In this document: positions 20,301-28,091 of the stretch, one piece after another
How the letters are laid out: the number at the start of each line of letters is the position of its first letter
Position numbering within the stretch: the stretch's first letter is position 1
Source of the DNA: a candidate division Zixibacteria bacterium RBG-1
GTDB lineage: Bacteria; Zixibacteria; MSB-5A5; DSPP01; RBG-1
Reading direction: 5' to 3'
Assembly (NCBI GenBank): GCA_000447245.1
Contig: AUYT01000001.1
Coordinates: forward strand, 538,825 to 602,824
DNA: 64,000 bases
Made by a program: the position numbers and the translations under genes
The notes under the pieces: model-generated
Told to the model about the DNA's origin: nothing
What the model saw: the letters and a program-made list of their open reading frames with translations, nothing else
Databases searched by the model: none

Positions 20301-20488
20301 GAGCCCCTCAATTTAACGATTTTGCCTCTGATTTAGGGGTAGGGCTATCATATACCATTCCTTATTTAAACCAACTTTTATTGGAAAACCAGATTCGCTT
20401 TGATTTCCCCCTGTGGGTGGATAACCCCAAGGGGAGCGAAAATCAGGTTAAGTTCAGGTGGATTTTCAGCTTGGGGGCCGGGATATAA
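17393..20488 (+). CDS. Secreted M1-family metallopeptidase fused to an Omp85-like C-terminal barrel
   Basis: The 1031-residue protein has a signal peptide (cleavage near SFS-W), an M1 N-terminal beta domain (21-300), and a gluzincin catalytic domain with HEIGH at 389-393 and the third zinc ligand Glu at 412 (exact HExxH-x18-E spacing). A GGGMEYFN motif precedes it in place of GAMEN. The peptidase part ends near residue 650. About 370 further residues look like a barrel: alternating strands, FYLAGASPLEEFD, GGGNVRGYL (VRGY at 911-914, like the Omp85 loop-6 VRGF/Y motif), VFFDFGNVWD and a BAM-like terminal strand. This is unlike ordinary M1 enzymes and resembles patatin-Omp85 fusions. The start has an AGGAGGAGG site and its own promoter. 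Confidence 0.85.
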   Translation: MFKIKGATFLFLIFLFANSFSWQQQVEYTISAQLFPKEHKIEAKQTLIYTNNSPDTLRKVYFHLYLNAFQPGSYMDIASRRMADYDLAGLPENEWGKQEIKVLKVDGQDVTDFVINNTILELNLLKPLTPQNKMEFYFEFTDQVPVDGGRMGHRGKHYDIGQWYPKIAVYDHKGWHNDQYLSFGEFYGDFGSFKVDFTFPKEYIVGHTGVLLNEKEIYPDLPQASEDTVLIDILKKYQEKKDTLQKQIVVTPEKNHGEYLKEDDSPSVSDTIKKEKEPETVTWKMYAENVHDFALSADPNFIWDRAQWEDVTINVLYTKESKKYWEKNAALFSKFSIEFFSKTFGRYPYSHYTTVAGNVGGGMEYFNLTFINKKIGSDYNHSLFGVIAHEIGHNWFYGLIGSNETKQPFMDEGFTTFATILAQEAYYGRYDNEYTWKKWHQKTFYSNDDDRARSARSYIVYAKRGLDEATDTPADKFLNPGAMRIGSYAKTASVLFMLQYALGDSVFDYGMREYYHRWHYKHPYKEDFQKVMEDVSGQKLEWFFKQWWDRTYTCDYGIKKIKNKSTADKKGNFVQTEILLERKGPAIMPVDIALKLKSGETRTEKIPVEAWMNDEKEHKLSLNLPAKVVSAEINPDQRLMDINRLDNSWPLPKMKIDYDYFGKYNPNPTEAYQFLFRPSFWYNDLDGLKTGFRLKGTYLKYEHNLDLALWEGLNSGKFNYEAAFHEPALWLGTGTNFQLKSYYLDGRAGWEASLWRDLMKGFQPQTRRGTTFGAKFKQVLLKDGNYLPVGSDWSSGKINLVNFFFTYRKPYRLFSTDAKISLNSSTLGSDFAYSKSYAELKGSWWGIPGHTFSARIAGGYSSGSVPVQDKFYLAGASPLEEFDNPWYRSKGTLPHDWKKNAHLYLPGGGNVRGYLNQNVSGNKLLALNLKWGFPNPLSLLPHNIPYVSKELNSIKPEVFFDFGNVWDTKRAPQFNDFASDLGVGLSYTIPYLNQLLLENQIRFDFPLWVDNPKGSENQVKFRWIFSLGAGI

Positions 20489-20513
20489 ATATTCTTAAAT
20501 TTTGAGATGGGAC

Positions 20514-20542
20514 TTGACGAAAAAATAAGTAGAATATATACT
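20514..20542 (+). promoter_or_regulatory. Strong promoter of the 20-residue peptide gene
   Basis: TTGACG (20514-20519), exactly 17 bp, TATACT (20537-20542). The expected start site near 20549 leaves a leader of about 20 bases containing AAAGGAGG before the ATG at 20568. Confidence 0.75.
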
Positions 20543-20567
20543 AATAGCCAAAAGGAGGCGATTTAAA

Positions 20568-20630
20568 ATGTGCAAGACCTGTGCAGCTCACAACCCGGGC
20601 AAGAAGATGCCCAAGAAGCCCAAAAAGTAG
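20568..20630 (+). CDS. 20-residue Cys/Lys-rich microprotein
   Basis: The ORF encodes 20 residues, MCKTCAAHNPGKKMPKKPKK, with a C-x-x-C pair at positions 2-5, a His at 8 and a basic Lys/Pro tail. An ideal ribosome site (AAAGGAGG, about eight bases upstream), a near-consensus promoter and a strong terminator enclose it within about 185 bp, so it has every part of an independent gene. The CxxC-His could bind metal or be redox-active, and the tail could bind nucleic acid; both are inference. I recall short MCKTC-type peptides annotated as hypothetical elsewhere but cannot name a characterised family. The transcript might also act as a small RNA. Confidence 0.72.
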   Translation: MCKTCAAHNPGKKMPKKPKK

Positions 20631-20671
20631 GAGATTGTCCTCTTAACCTGATTGTATCACCAAAGCTTCTG

Positions 20672-20698
20672 AAAAACACCCCTTAGTGGGTGTTTTTT
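20672..20698 (+). terminator. Rho-independent terminator after the microprotein
   Basis: AAACACCC (20674-20681) pairs with GGGTGTTT (20688-20695), followed by a T-run. It also lies just after the stop of the convergent membrane-protein gene and may serve both. Confidence 0.85.
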
Positions 20699-20700
20699 GC

Positions 20701-21102
20701 TTAGTACACCAGAAAGAATATCAGCTCACCGCTTAATAGAGATAAGCTTAGAAAAGCCAAAAAAAGATAAGTCGATTTCTTATTTTCCTGCAGATAGTTT
20801 TTACCCACAAGCGCAAAATTCCTGGCTTTGAAAAATGATATAACCAGCCAGAAAAATACCAAGATGGATAAAAGGGCATGCCCGACTACCAGAAGCTCTA
20901 AAGTGGATTGCGTTCTGGCTAAAATTTGTGCCGGCTTGAGGCGGGTGAGCATATAAATAATAGCTGAGAGCTGAATGATTATGGTCCAGCCCAACAATTT
21001 GGTATTTAATTTTTTTCCTAAAAGATGAGCCAATACAGAATAAAAAATTATACTATAAATAAAGACTTCCAGAACCGCAATTATTAAACTTATAATTGGC
21101 AT
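20701..21102 (-). CDS. Small four-helix membrane protein, unknown function
   Basis: The 133-residue product is mostly hydrophobic: helices at about 3-25 (PIISLIIAVLEVFIYSIIFY), 37-55, 68-90 (LLVVGHALLSILVFFWLVIS) and 110-132. Polar loops contain RLKPAQILARTQST and KNYLQENKK. No conserved catalytic motif or family was recognised. It is convergent with the microprotein gene and divergent from the next membrane protein. No Shine-Dalgarno is seen at the ATG. Confidence 0.6.
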   Translation of the reverse strand: MPIISLIIAVLEVFIYSIIFYSVLAHLLGKKLNTKLLGWTIIIQLSAIIYMLTRLKPAQILARTQSTLELLVVGHALLSILVFFWLVISFFKARNFALVGKNYLQENKKSTYLFLAFLSLSLLSGELIFFLVY

Positions 21103-21159
21103 TTATTTCTCAAAAATTTTTCTAATTAACGTTTATTAAATTTAGGTGTCAACAAAAAC

Positions 21160-21187
21160 TTGACTAAAGTTGCCGGAAAAGTATATT
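21160..21187 (+). promoter_or_regulatory. Promoter of the 147-residue membrane protein gene
   Basis: TTGACT (21160-21165), 16 bp, TATATT (21182-21187), with an AAAGGAGG ribosome site immediately downstream and the ATG at 21206. Confidence 0.65.
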
Positions 21188-21205
21188 TAAAAAAAAGGAG
21201 GTAAA

Positions 21206-21649
21206 ATGGTGATGGGAGAGATAAGTTTTTGGTCGGTTTTGATTCCCGGGCTTATAGCAGGTTATGTGATGGCTTTTGTGGGATACTGGATGGAAGGGGT
21301 CTTCGGTTTACCCCGCTACGATGTAACTCTGGGTGGTACGGTTTTTCTGGGTCAGGATAAGCCGGGCCGCTGGACCTTAGGTTTTTTAGTTCATGAAATT
21401 GATGCGGTGATATTTGCTTTAATTTATGCCGGCTTTTTGTACGATATCATACCCGGTGCAGATTATCTGAAAGGAGTGATTTTCGGAGTGGTTTTGACCA
21501 TAGCTATTTTTATTTTAGGAACCATTGGTTCTATAGCTGGAGGAAAAGTTTTTAAAGCCATTCCTAATAAACCTAAAGATTTATTGACCAGCTTAATTTT
21601 ACGTCTGATTTATGGTGTAGTTTTGGGGTTGATGTACACTCCGTTTTGA
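21206..21649 (+). CDS. Membrane protein of unknown function
   Basis: The 147-residue protein has about four helices: residues 9-30 (LIPGLIAGYVMAFVGYWMEG), 62-80, 90-112 (GVIFGVVLTIAIFILGTIGS) and 125-145. The GLPRYDVTLGGTVFLGQDKPG loop and a His/Glu pair within a membrane helix (VHEIDAVIFALIYAGF) are the most distinctive features and could be functional. Start at 21206 or 21212 (MGEISF); both are in range of the GGAGG site. It has its own promoter and precedes the thiolase gene by 121 bp. I do not recognise a characterised family. Confidence 0.65.
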   Translation: MVMGEISFWSVLIPGLIAGYVMAFVGYWMEGVFGLPRYDVTLGGTVFLGQDKPGRWTLGFLVHEIDAVIFALIYAGFLYDIIPGADYLKGVIFGVVLTIAIFILGTIGSIAGGKVFKAIPNKPKDLLTSLILRLIYGVVLGLMYTPF

Positions 21650-21715
21650 AGTTAAGTTCAGAAAAGTTTTTTACTGAAATAGATTCTCAACTAAAAATTT
21701 TAGGCTGTAATTTGA

Positions 21716-21745
21716 TTGACAAGTAGATTTATAAAAAGATATATT
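21716..21745 (+). promoter_or_regulatory. Promoter of the acyl-CoA operon
   Basis: TTGACA (21716-21721), 18 bp, TATATT (21740-21745). The thiolase ATG at 21771 follows with an AGGAGG site, so transcription probably covers the downstream acyl-CoA genes. Confidence 0.7.
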
Positions 21746-21770
21746 GTTTTTGTGATTTTTAGGAGGTAAA

Positions 21771-22946
21771 ATGAAAGAGATTGTGATCTTAGATGGTGCT
21801 AGAACTCCTTTTGGTGAGTTTTGCAGTTCGCTAAAAGATGTCACCGCTATCGATTTAGGTGTAGTTGCCTCAAAGGAAGCTATCAAACGTTCTCAAGTTA
21901 AGCCAGATCAAATTAACCATGTGGTTTTTGGCAATGCCCTGCAAACTTCCGCTGATGCCATTTATATGGCTCGCCATGTAGGTTTAAAATCTGGTCTGCC
22001 TATCTCCACTCCGGCTATGACTATAAATAGATTGTGCGGTTCAGGTCTACAAGCGATTGTCTCCGCATCTCAACTTTTGCTTTTGGATGAAGCCGAGTTT
22101 GTCTTGGCTGGTGGGGGTGAAAATATGAGCCAATCTCCGCATGTGATTCGTGGTGCCCGCTGGGGATTTGACTTGGGTAAGGGACAATTAGAAGATACTT
22201 TGTGGTCTTCTTTAACTGATCCTTATTGTGGATTTAGTATGGCTCTGACAGCTGAAAATTTAGCTGAAAAATTTAAAATCCCTCGCCAAGAGCAGGATGA
22301 ATTTGCCTATAGAAGCCAAAGGCAGGCAGCTTTGGCTTGGGAAAAAAGCTGGCTGAAAGAAGAAATTGCTCCAGTGGAATTGAAAAAGAAGGGAGAGTCT
22401 TACTTAGTTGATAAAGATGAGCATATGCGGGAGACCACTTTGGAAGGTTTGGCAAAATTAAGACCTTATTTTAGAAAAGATGGTTTTGTGACAGCCGGAA
22501 ATGCTTCAGGAATCTGTGATGGTGCCTCGGCAGTGGTTTTAACCACAAAAGAAAAAGCCCAAAAATTGGGGCTGAAATATCTGGGAAAAATCTTGGCTTG
22601 GGATTATACCGGGGTTGAGCCAGCCATTATGGGGATTGGTCCGGTTTACGCCATTAAGAATGTATTGCAGAAAGTGGGTTTGAAATTAGAACAGATAGAT
22701 TTGTTTGAAATCAACGAAGCTTTTGCGGCTCAATATTTAGCTGTTGAAAAAGAATTAGGTTTGGATAGAAATAAAGTCAATGTCAACGGTGGAGCAATTG
22801 CTTTGGGTCATCCTTTGGCAGCTTCCGGTGCCCGTTTGTCTCTAACCTTGTTGTATGAAATGCGAAGAAGAAACGCTAAATATGGCGTGGCTTCGCTTTG
22901 TATCGGCGGCGGGCAGGGGATTGCGGCGGTTTTTGAAAGAGAGTGA
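21771..22946 (+). CDS. Acetyl-CoA C-acetyltransferase (thiolase)
   Basis: The 391-residue protein is a full thiolase. The acylated Cys lies in INRLCGSGLQ (about residue 89), the mid signature in INEAFAAQYLAVE with NVNGGAIALGHPLAASGAR, and the second catalytic Cys in SLCIGGGQGIAAVFE. It condenses two acetyl-CoA or cleaves 3-ketoacyl-CoA, the last step of beta-oxidation. It leads an operon that supplies the other steps of the spiral. The start has a strong AGGAGGTAAA site. Confidence 0.93.
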   Translation: MKEIVILDGARTPFGEFCSSLKDVTAIDLGVVASKEAIKRSQVKPDQINHVVFGNALQTSADAIYMARHVGLKSGLPISTPAMTINRLCGSGLQAIVSASQLLLLDEAEFVLAGGGENMSQSPHVIRGARWGFDLGKGQLEDTLWSSLTDPYCGFSMALTAENLAEKFKIPRQEQDEFAYRSQRQAALAWEKSWLKEEIAPVELKKKGESYLVDKDEHMRETTLEGLAKLRPYFRKDGFVTAGNASGICDGASAVVLTTKEKAQKLGLKYLGKILAWDYTGVEPAIMGIGPVYAIKNVLQKVGLKLEQIDLFEINEAFAAQYLAVEKELGLDRNKVNVNGGAIALGHPLAASGARLSLTLLYEMRRRNAKYGVASLCIGGGQGIAAVFERE

Positions 22947-23048
22947 TTTAGCAAAAAATAGAATCAAGAAAAATATTTAAAGAAGGTTTTTTATAGTCTC
23001 AAAAAAGCTAATTGAATTCCTACATTTGATTTATCCTGATAAAATTTC

Positions 23049-25151
23049 ATGGCTCACTCCCTAGATTCCATCTTCAAACCTAAATCCATCGCCGTTATTG
23101 GTGCCTCAACTCAAAAAGGCTCGATTGGCTGGCAGCTTTTGCATAATCTGATTGAATATGAATTCAATGGCAAAATCTTTCCGGTCAATCCCAAAGTTTC
23201 GGTTCTGCACAGTATGAAATGCTACCCATCGGTTTTGGATATTCCAGATGAGGTGGATTGCGCCATCTTAGTCGTACCCAAAGAATTGGTTTTAAATGTG
23301 GTTGACCAGTGCGGAGAAAAAGGTATCAAAGGGATGGTAATTGTCACTGCTGGTTTCAAAGAGACCGGGCCCAAAGGGGTGGAGCTAGAAAAAAAATTGG
23401 GAGAGAAATTAGTGCAGTATGGAATGCGGATGGTGGGTCCCAATTGTTTTGGGGTAATCAATACTGACTCTGAAGTTCGAATGAATGCCACTTTTGGTAA
23501 GACCCAACCTCTGCCCGGAAAAATTGGGTTTATGTCACAGTCCGGTGCCTTAGGTGAGGCGATTTTGTATTATGCAGAACAATTGAAAATTGGTTTTTCC
23601 ATGTTTGCCAGTGTGGGGAATAAAACCAATGTCTCCGGAAATGATTTATTGGAATATTGGCGAGAAGATAAAAATACCGAAATAATTTTGCTTTATTTAG
23701 AAAATTTTGGTAACCCCCGTAAGTTTAATAAGATTGCCCGAGAGATTACTAAGAAAAAACCAATCATAGCAGTCAAATCCGGCAGAACCGTAGCTGGCGC
23801 TAAGGCGGCCAAGTCCCATACCGGAGTTCTGGCTGGCTTAGATATCGGAGTAGATGCTTTGATGGAGCAAGCTGGAGCTTTAAGAGTCTCCTCCATGGAG
23901 GAACTTTTTGATTTATCAATGGGTTTTTCCATGCAACCAGTGCCTAAAGGAAACAGAGTTGCAGTAGTTACCAATGCCGGGGGCCCAGGGATTTTATTTA
24001 CGGATGCGGCCTCTAATTTAGATCTGGAAATAACTCAACTTTCAGATGAAACTAAAAAATTTTTGAGAAAGAATTTAAGAGAAGAAGCTGCCATTGATAA
24101 TCCAGTCGATTTAATTGCCTCTGCTACACCTCAAGAATATTCTCTGGCTTTAGACAAAATTTTTCAGGATGAAAATGTGGATAGCGTAGTGGTGATTTTT
24201 GTCCAGCCCATAATCTCAGACGAGTTAGCCACAGCTAAAGCTATAATCGAAATCAAAAAAAAATATTCCAAACCGATGCTTTCCTGTTTTATGGGAGTGG
24301 CACCACGTTCTGAAGGAGTGAAGCTTTTAATGGAAAATAATATTCCCACTTACATTTTTCCGGAGTCAATCGCTAAAACTCTCTCTGCTATGGTCAAATA
24401 CCGCAGCTGGATTGAAAAACCAGAAGGGAAAATAATTTCTTTTACTGGTGATAAAGAGAAGGTGCAAAAAATTATCAACGATACATTACAAAAGGATAAA
24501 ATCCAAATTACTGGAGAACAAGCTTTGGATGTTTTTGAAGCTTACAGTATTCCAACAGCTCCTTACGAAATTGCTAAAACCCCAGAAGAAGCTGTGTCCG
24601 TGGCTCAAAGGATAGGTTATCCGGTGGTTTTGAAAATTCACAATCCGGAGATTTTGCATAAAACCGAATTGGGCGGGGTCCTGCTAGATTTAAGAGATGA
24701 AAAAGAAGCACAAAAAGGATTTTTAAATTTGAAAAAGAAAATCGAAAAAAAGAATCTTCCTTTCTGTGGAGTTGTAGTGCAAAAGATGATTAAAGAAGGT
24801 GTGGAAACAGTTTTAGGAATGTCCACTGACCCAATCTTCGGACCTTTAATCATGTTCGGCTTAGGCGGAATAAATGTGGAGATTTTAAAAGATGTTTCTT
24901 TTAAAGTTCATCCTTTGACGGACCAAGATGCAGAAGAAATGATAAAAGCTTTAAAAGCATATCCACTTTTAACCGGTTTCAGAGGTTCTAAACCGGTAGA
25001 TATCCAAGAACTGCAAACCTGTTTATTGAAATTATCACAATTGGTGACTGATTTTCCAGTAATTGACCAAATTGATATCAATCCTTTTATTGTTTCAGAT
25101 ACCAAAGAAAATACCAAGGCAGTTGATGCCAGAATAATTTTAAGAAAATAA
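23049..25151 (+). CDS. ADP-forming acyl-CoA/acetyl-CoA synthetase, fused alpha-beta
   Basis: The 700-residue protein joins the alpha half (CoA-binding Rossmann fold, FKPKSIAVIGASTQKGSIGW; ligase domain with the phosphohistidine in AAKSHTGVLAG, His about 257) to the beta half (ATP-grasp, about 485-700; YPVVLKIHNPEILHKTELGGV, GFRGSKPVDI). Such NDP-forming synthetases make ATP from acyl-CoA, ADP and phosphate, or activate acids in reverse. Within this operon it links fatty or short-chain acids to the beta-oxidation enzymes. No Shine-Dalgarno is evident. It lies 102 bp after thiolase and ten bp before the dehydrogenase. Confidence 0.9.
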   Translation: MAHSLDSIFKPKSIAVIGASTQKGSIGWQLLHNLIEYEFNGKIFPVNPKVSVLHSMKCYPSVLDIPDEVDCAILVVPKELVLNVVDQCGEKGIKGMVIVTAGFKETGPKGVELEKKLGEKLVQYGMRMVGPNCFGVINTDSEVRMNATFGKTQPLPGKIGFMSQSGALGEAILYYAEQLKIGFSMFASVGNKTNVSGNDLLEYWREDKNTEIILLYLENFGNPRKFNKIAREITKKKPIIAVKSGRTVAGAKAAKSHTGVLAGLDIGVDALMEQAGALRVSSMEELFDLSMGFSMQPVPKGNRVAVVTNAGGPGILFTDAASNLDLEITQLSDETKKFLRKNLREEAAIDNPVDLIASATPQEYSLALDKIFQDENVDSVVVIFVQPIISDELATAKAIIEIKKKYSKPMLSCFMGVAPRSEGVKLLMENNIPTYIFPESIAKTLSAMVKYRSWIEKPEGKIISFTGDKEKVQKIINDTLQKDKIQITGEQALDVFEAYSIPTAPYEIAKTPEEAVSVAQRIGYPVVLKIHNPEILHKTELGGVLLDLRDEKEAQKGFLNLKKKIEKKNLPFCGVVVQKMIKEGVETVLGMSTDPIFGPLIMFGLGGINVEILKDVSFKVHPLTDQDAEEMIKALKAYPLLTGFRGSKPVDIQELQTCLLKLSQLVTDFPVIDQIDINPFIVSDTKENTKAVDARIILRK

Positions 25152-25161
25152 GGAGGAATAA

Positions 25162-26013
25162 ATGGAAATTAAAAAAGTTGGTATAGTAGGCTGTGGCCTG
25201 ATGGGCTCCGGAGTAGCTGAAGTTTGCGCTAAAACTGGATATAAAACCATAGTGAGAGAAATATCGGAGGAGGCCTTGAAAAAAGGAGAAAGCCGGATTC
25301 TTAAATCTTTAGACAAGGCCATTGAAAAAGGGAAAGCTACAGCTGAGCAGAAAAAACAGGCCTTGGATAATTTATCCTTTACCACTAAATTAGAAGACTT
25401 AAAAGAGGTGGATTTAGTGATTGAAGCGGCCGTTGAAAATATGGAGGAAAAGAAAAAAGTTTTCAAAACTTTGGATGGGCTTTGTCCTCCTCATACAATT
25501 TTCGCTTCCAATACCTCCTCACTCTCAATAGTAGAAATGGGTTCAGTCACCAAAAGGATTTCTAAAATCTTGGGGATGCACTTTTTCAATCCGGTACCAG
25601 TAATGAAGTTAGTGGAGTTAGTCAAACCAATTACCATTTCCGAAGAAGTTTTTGAAACCGCTAAGAAATTCGCTCTTTCATTAGGTAAAACAGCGATAAT
25701 TGCCAAAGATACTCCGGGATTTATCGTGAATTTACTATTGATACCTTATCTCTTAGATGCAGTCAGAGCTGTAGAATCAGGAGTTGCCACAAAAGAGGAT
25801 ATCGATACCGGGATGACTATGGGTTGCGGGCATCCCATGGGTCCGATTACACTTCTAGATTTTGTGGGTTTGGATACCACTTACTTTATAGCAGAAGCGA
25901 TGTATCAGGAATTCAAAGATACCCGTTATGCCGCTCCTCCACTTTTGAAAACCATGGTCTTAGCCGGTTATAACGGCAGAAAAGTTGGTCGAGGATTTTA
26001 CACTTACCAATAA
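25162..26013 (+). CDS. 3-hydroxybutyryl-CoA/3-hydroxyacyl-CoA dehydrogenase
   Basis: The 283-residue protein has the NAD-binding GCGLMGSGVAEVCAKTGY motif at the N-terminus, the catalytic-region signature LGMHFFNPVPVMKLVELVKP and the C-terminal GCGHPMGPITLLDFVGLDT. Length matches single-domain HbdA/PaaH rather than multifunctional FadB. It interconverts 3-hydroxyacyl-CoA and 3-ketoacyl-CoA. An AGGAGG site precedes the ATG and enoyl-CoA hydratase follows nine bp after the stop. Confidence 0.93.
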   Translation: MEIKKVGIVGCGLMGSGVAEVCAKTGYKTIVREISEEALKKGESRILKSLDKAIEKGKATAEQKKQALDNLSFTTKLEDLKEVDLVIEAAVENMEEKKKVFKTLDGLCPPHTIFASNTSSLSIVEMGSVTKRISKILGMHFFNPVPVMKLVELVKPITISEEVFETAKKFALSLGKTAIIAKDTPGFIVNLLLIPYLLDAVRAVESGVATKEDIDTGMTMGCGHPMGPITLLDFVGLDTTYFIAEAMYQEFKDTRYAAPPLLKTMVLAGYNGRKVGRGFYTYQ

Positions 26014-26022
26014 GGAGAAAAT

Positions 26023-26805
26023 ATGGCTTACAAAAATATCTTACTGGATAAACAAGAAACCATAGCCACTGTCACTATTTCCCGTCCTCAGGTATTGAAT
26101 GCTCTGAATGATGAAACCATCACTGAGTTAATTCACTGCTTTTCCGAACTGCAGAAAGATGCTCAAATTTTGGTGATAATTTTAACCGGTGCCGGCGAAA
26201 AAGCTTTTGTTTCCGGGGCTGATATCAATGAATTGAAAGTGGCAGATGCTTTTGGGGGAGTAAAAAAATCAGTTAAAGGGGAAGAATTGATGTTTCTTAT
26301 GGAAGGTATAGACAAAGTAGTCATCGGTGCCATCAATGGATATGCTCTGGGCGGTGGTTGTGAGCTGGCTTTGGCTTGTGACATCAGAATTGCTTCTGAA
26401 AATGCCAAATTCGGTCTGCCGGAAGTATCCTTGGGAATTTTCCCCGGCTATGGAGGAACTCAAAGACTGCCTCGTTTAGTTGGTTTAGGAAAAGCCAAAG
26501 AGTTAATTTTTACCGGTGACTTGATTGATGCTCAAGAATGTTTGAGAATCGGTTTGGTGGAGAAAGTGGTCCCCTTAGCGGAACTTTTATCGACCTGTAA
26601 AAATTTAGCCGCTAAAATTGCCTCTCGAGGGCCCTTGGCCATAAAGATTGCCAAAAAATGTATAAATTTAAGTTTGGATGTGGATCTGAAAACCGGCTGT
26701 GATTATGAAGCTACTCAATTCGGAGTGATCTGCACTTCTCAAGATAAATTGGAGGGTACTTCGGCTTTTTTAGAAAAAAGAAAACCAAATTTTAAAGGTC
26801 AATAA
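26023..26805 (+). CDS. Enoyl-CoA hydratase/crotonase
   Basis: The 260-residue crotonase has the oxyanion-hole segments SGADINELK and INGYALGGGCELALACDIRIA, and the catalytic Glu region FGLPEVSLGIFPGYGGTQRL with both glutamates expected of hydratases. It hydrates trans-2-enoyl-CoA to 3-hydroxyacyl-CoA. It follows the hydroxyacyl-CoA dehydrogenase with an AAGGAG site, and the acyl-CoA dehydrogenase gene is next, so the order supports one beta-oxidation or butyryl-CoA pathway. Confidence 0.92.
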   Translation: MAYKNILLDKQETIATVTISRPQVLNALNDETITELIHCFSELQKDAQILVIILTGAGEKAFVSGADINELKVADAFGGVKKSVKGEELMFLMEGIDKVVIGAINGYALGGGCELALACDIRIASENAKFGLPEVSLGIFPGYGGTQRLPRLVGLGKAKELIFTGDLIDAQECLRIGLVEKVVPLAELLSTCKNLAAKIASRGPLAIKIAKKCINLSLDVDLKTGCDYEATQFGVICTSQDKLEGTSAFLEKRKPNFKGQ

Positions 26806-26889
26806 ATTCTTAATCTCAAACAGCCCAACCTAACTCGCTGCCGGTTTGGACTTTCTGTTGGCAGAGTTGGCGATTATATTATTCCTATT

Positions 26890-28032
26890 ATGTTATTTGA
26901 GTTGACTCCGGAATTGCTGGCCCTAAAAGAAAAAGCTCACAGTTTTGCCCAAGAAAAAATAAAGCCAATCGCGGCTGAGATTGAAAAAAAGGGGATGTAT
27001 TCGGATGAAGTTATAAAAGAAATGGGGGAGTTAGGTTTTCTGGGGATGATTATTCCCCAAGAGTATGGAGGACAAGGCCAGGGTTATCTAAGTTATATGG
27101 TGGTTTTAGAAGAGATTGCCAAAGCGGATGCCTCTCATGCCTCGGTGATGGCTTTGCATAATTCTCTGTTTGCTTTTCCACTTATAAATTACGGTACCGA
27201 AGAACAAAAGCAAAGATATCTGCCCAAAATTTGCACTGCTGAAAAATATTGTGCTTTCGCTTTATCAGAGCCGGATGCCGGTTCGGATGCCACTTCAATT
27301 CAGACTACGGCTATCAAAGTCGGTACAGATTATATCATCAGCGGGAATAAAATCTTCGTCACCAACGGCAGTGTGGCTGATTTTGTCTTGGTTTATGCGG
27401 TTACAGAAAAGGGAAAAAAAGCTCATGGTATTACTACTTTTTTGGTTGAAAAAAATACGCCTGGTTTTCAAGTTGGGACTATTGAGAAAAAGATGGGATT
27501 TAAGGGCTCTCCTACTTGCGAGCTGATTTTTCAGGATGTCAAAGTTCCGGAGTCTGCCATTTTAGGAAAATTAAATGAAGGGTTTAAAATTGCTATGGAT
27601 ACTTTAAATGGAGGGAGAATTTCAATCGGAGCTATGGCTGTAGGAATCGCTCAAGCTGCTTTTGAAGAAGCTTTCGCATATGCACAAAAAAGAATCCAGT
27701 TTGAAAAGCCGATTTGTGAATTTCAAGCCATTCAGTTTATGCTATCAGACATGGCGACTCAAATCGAAACCGCTCGACAGTTAACTTATTATGCGGCCTG
27801 GTTAAAAGATAACCATCTGCCTCATATAAAAGAATCAGCTCAAGCCAAGCTTTTTGCTACTGAAATGGCTACTAAAGTTTGTTACAAAGCCGTTCAAATT
27901 TTGGGTGGATACGGTTATTTGGAAAATTACAATGTTGCCAGATATTATCGAGATGCCCGAGTGACCGAAATTTTTGAAGGGACTTCGGAAATGCAGAGAT
28001 TAACCATTGCTCGGAGTTTGCTTAAAGATTAA
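26890..28032 (+). CDS. Acyl-CoA dehydrogenase (short/medium-chain type)
   Basis: The 380-residue flavoprotein has the family segments CAFALSEPDAGSDATSIQT, MGFKGSPTCELIFQDVKVPE and the catalytic-base region VTEIFEGTSEMQRLTIARSL. It resembles butyryl-CoA dehydrogenases. It oxidises acyl-CoA to enoyl-CoA, passing electrons to ETF, which is not encoded in the window. No Shine-Dalgarno precedes the ATG; TATTAT (26877-26882) lies seven bases upstream, so the gene may also be made from a leaderless mRNA in addition to operon read-through. Confidence 0.93.
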   Translation: MLFELTPELLALKEKAHSFAQEKIKPIAAEIEKKGMYSDEVIKEMGELGFLGMIIPQEYGGQGQGYLSYMVVLEEIAKADASHASVMALHNSLFAFPLINYGTEEQKQRYLPKICTAEKYCAFALSEPDAGSDATSIQTTAIKVGTDYIISGNKIFVTNGSVADFVLVYAVTEKGKKAHGITTFLVEKNTPGFQVGTIEKKMGFKGSPTCELIFQDVKVPESAILGKLNEGFKIAMDTLNGGRISIGAMAVGIAQAAFEEAFAYAQKRIQFEKPICEFQAIQFMLSDMATQIETARQLTYYAAWLKDNHLPHIKESAQAKLFATEMATKVCYKAVQILGGYGYLENYNVARYYRDARVTEIFEGTSEMQRLTIARSLLKD

Positions 28033-28039
28033 AATGAGT

Positions 28040-28068
28040 TTGACTCATATAGTTGCAAAGCTTATATT
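28040..28068 (+). promoter_or_regulatory. Promoter of the DRE-TIM synthase/aconitase genes
   Basis: TTGACT (28040-28045), exactly 17 bp, TATATT (28063-28068). It lies in the 59 bp gap after the acyl-CoA dehydrogenase, so the genes 28092 onward can be transcribed independently of the beta-oxidation genes. Confidence 0.7.
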
Positions 28069-28091
28069 GAACTAGCAGAAGAGAGGATTTT

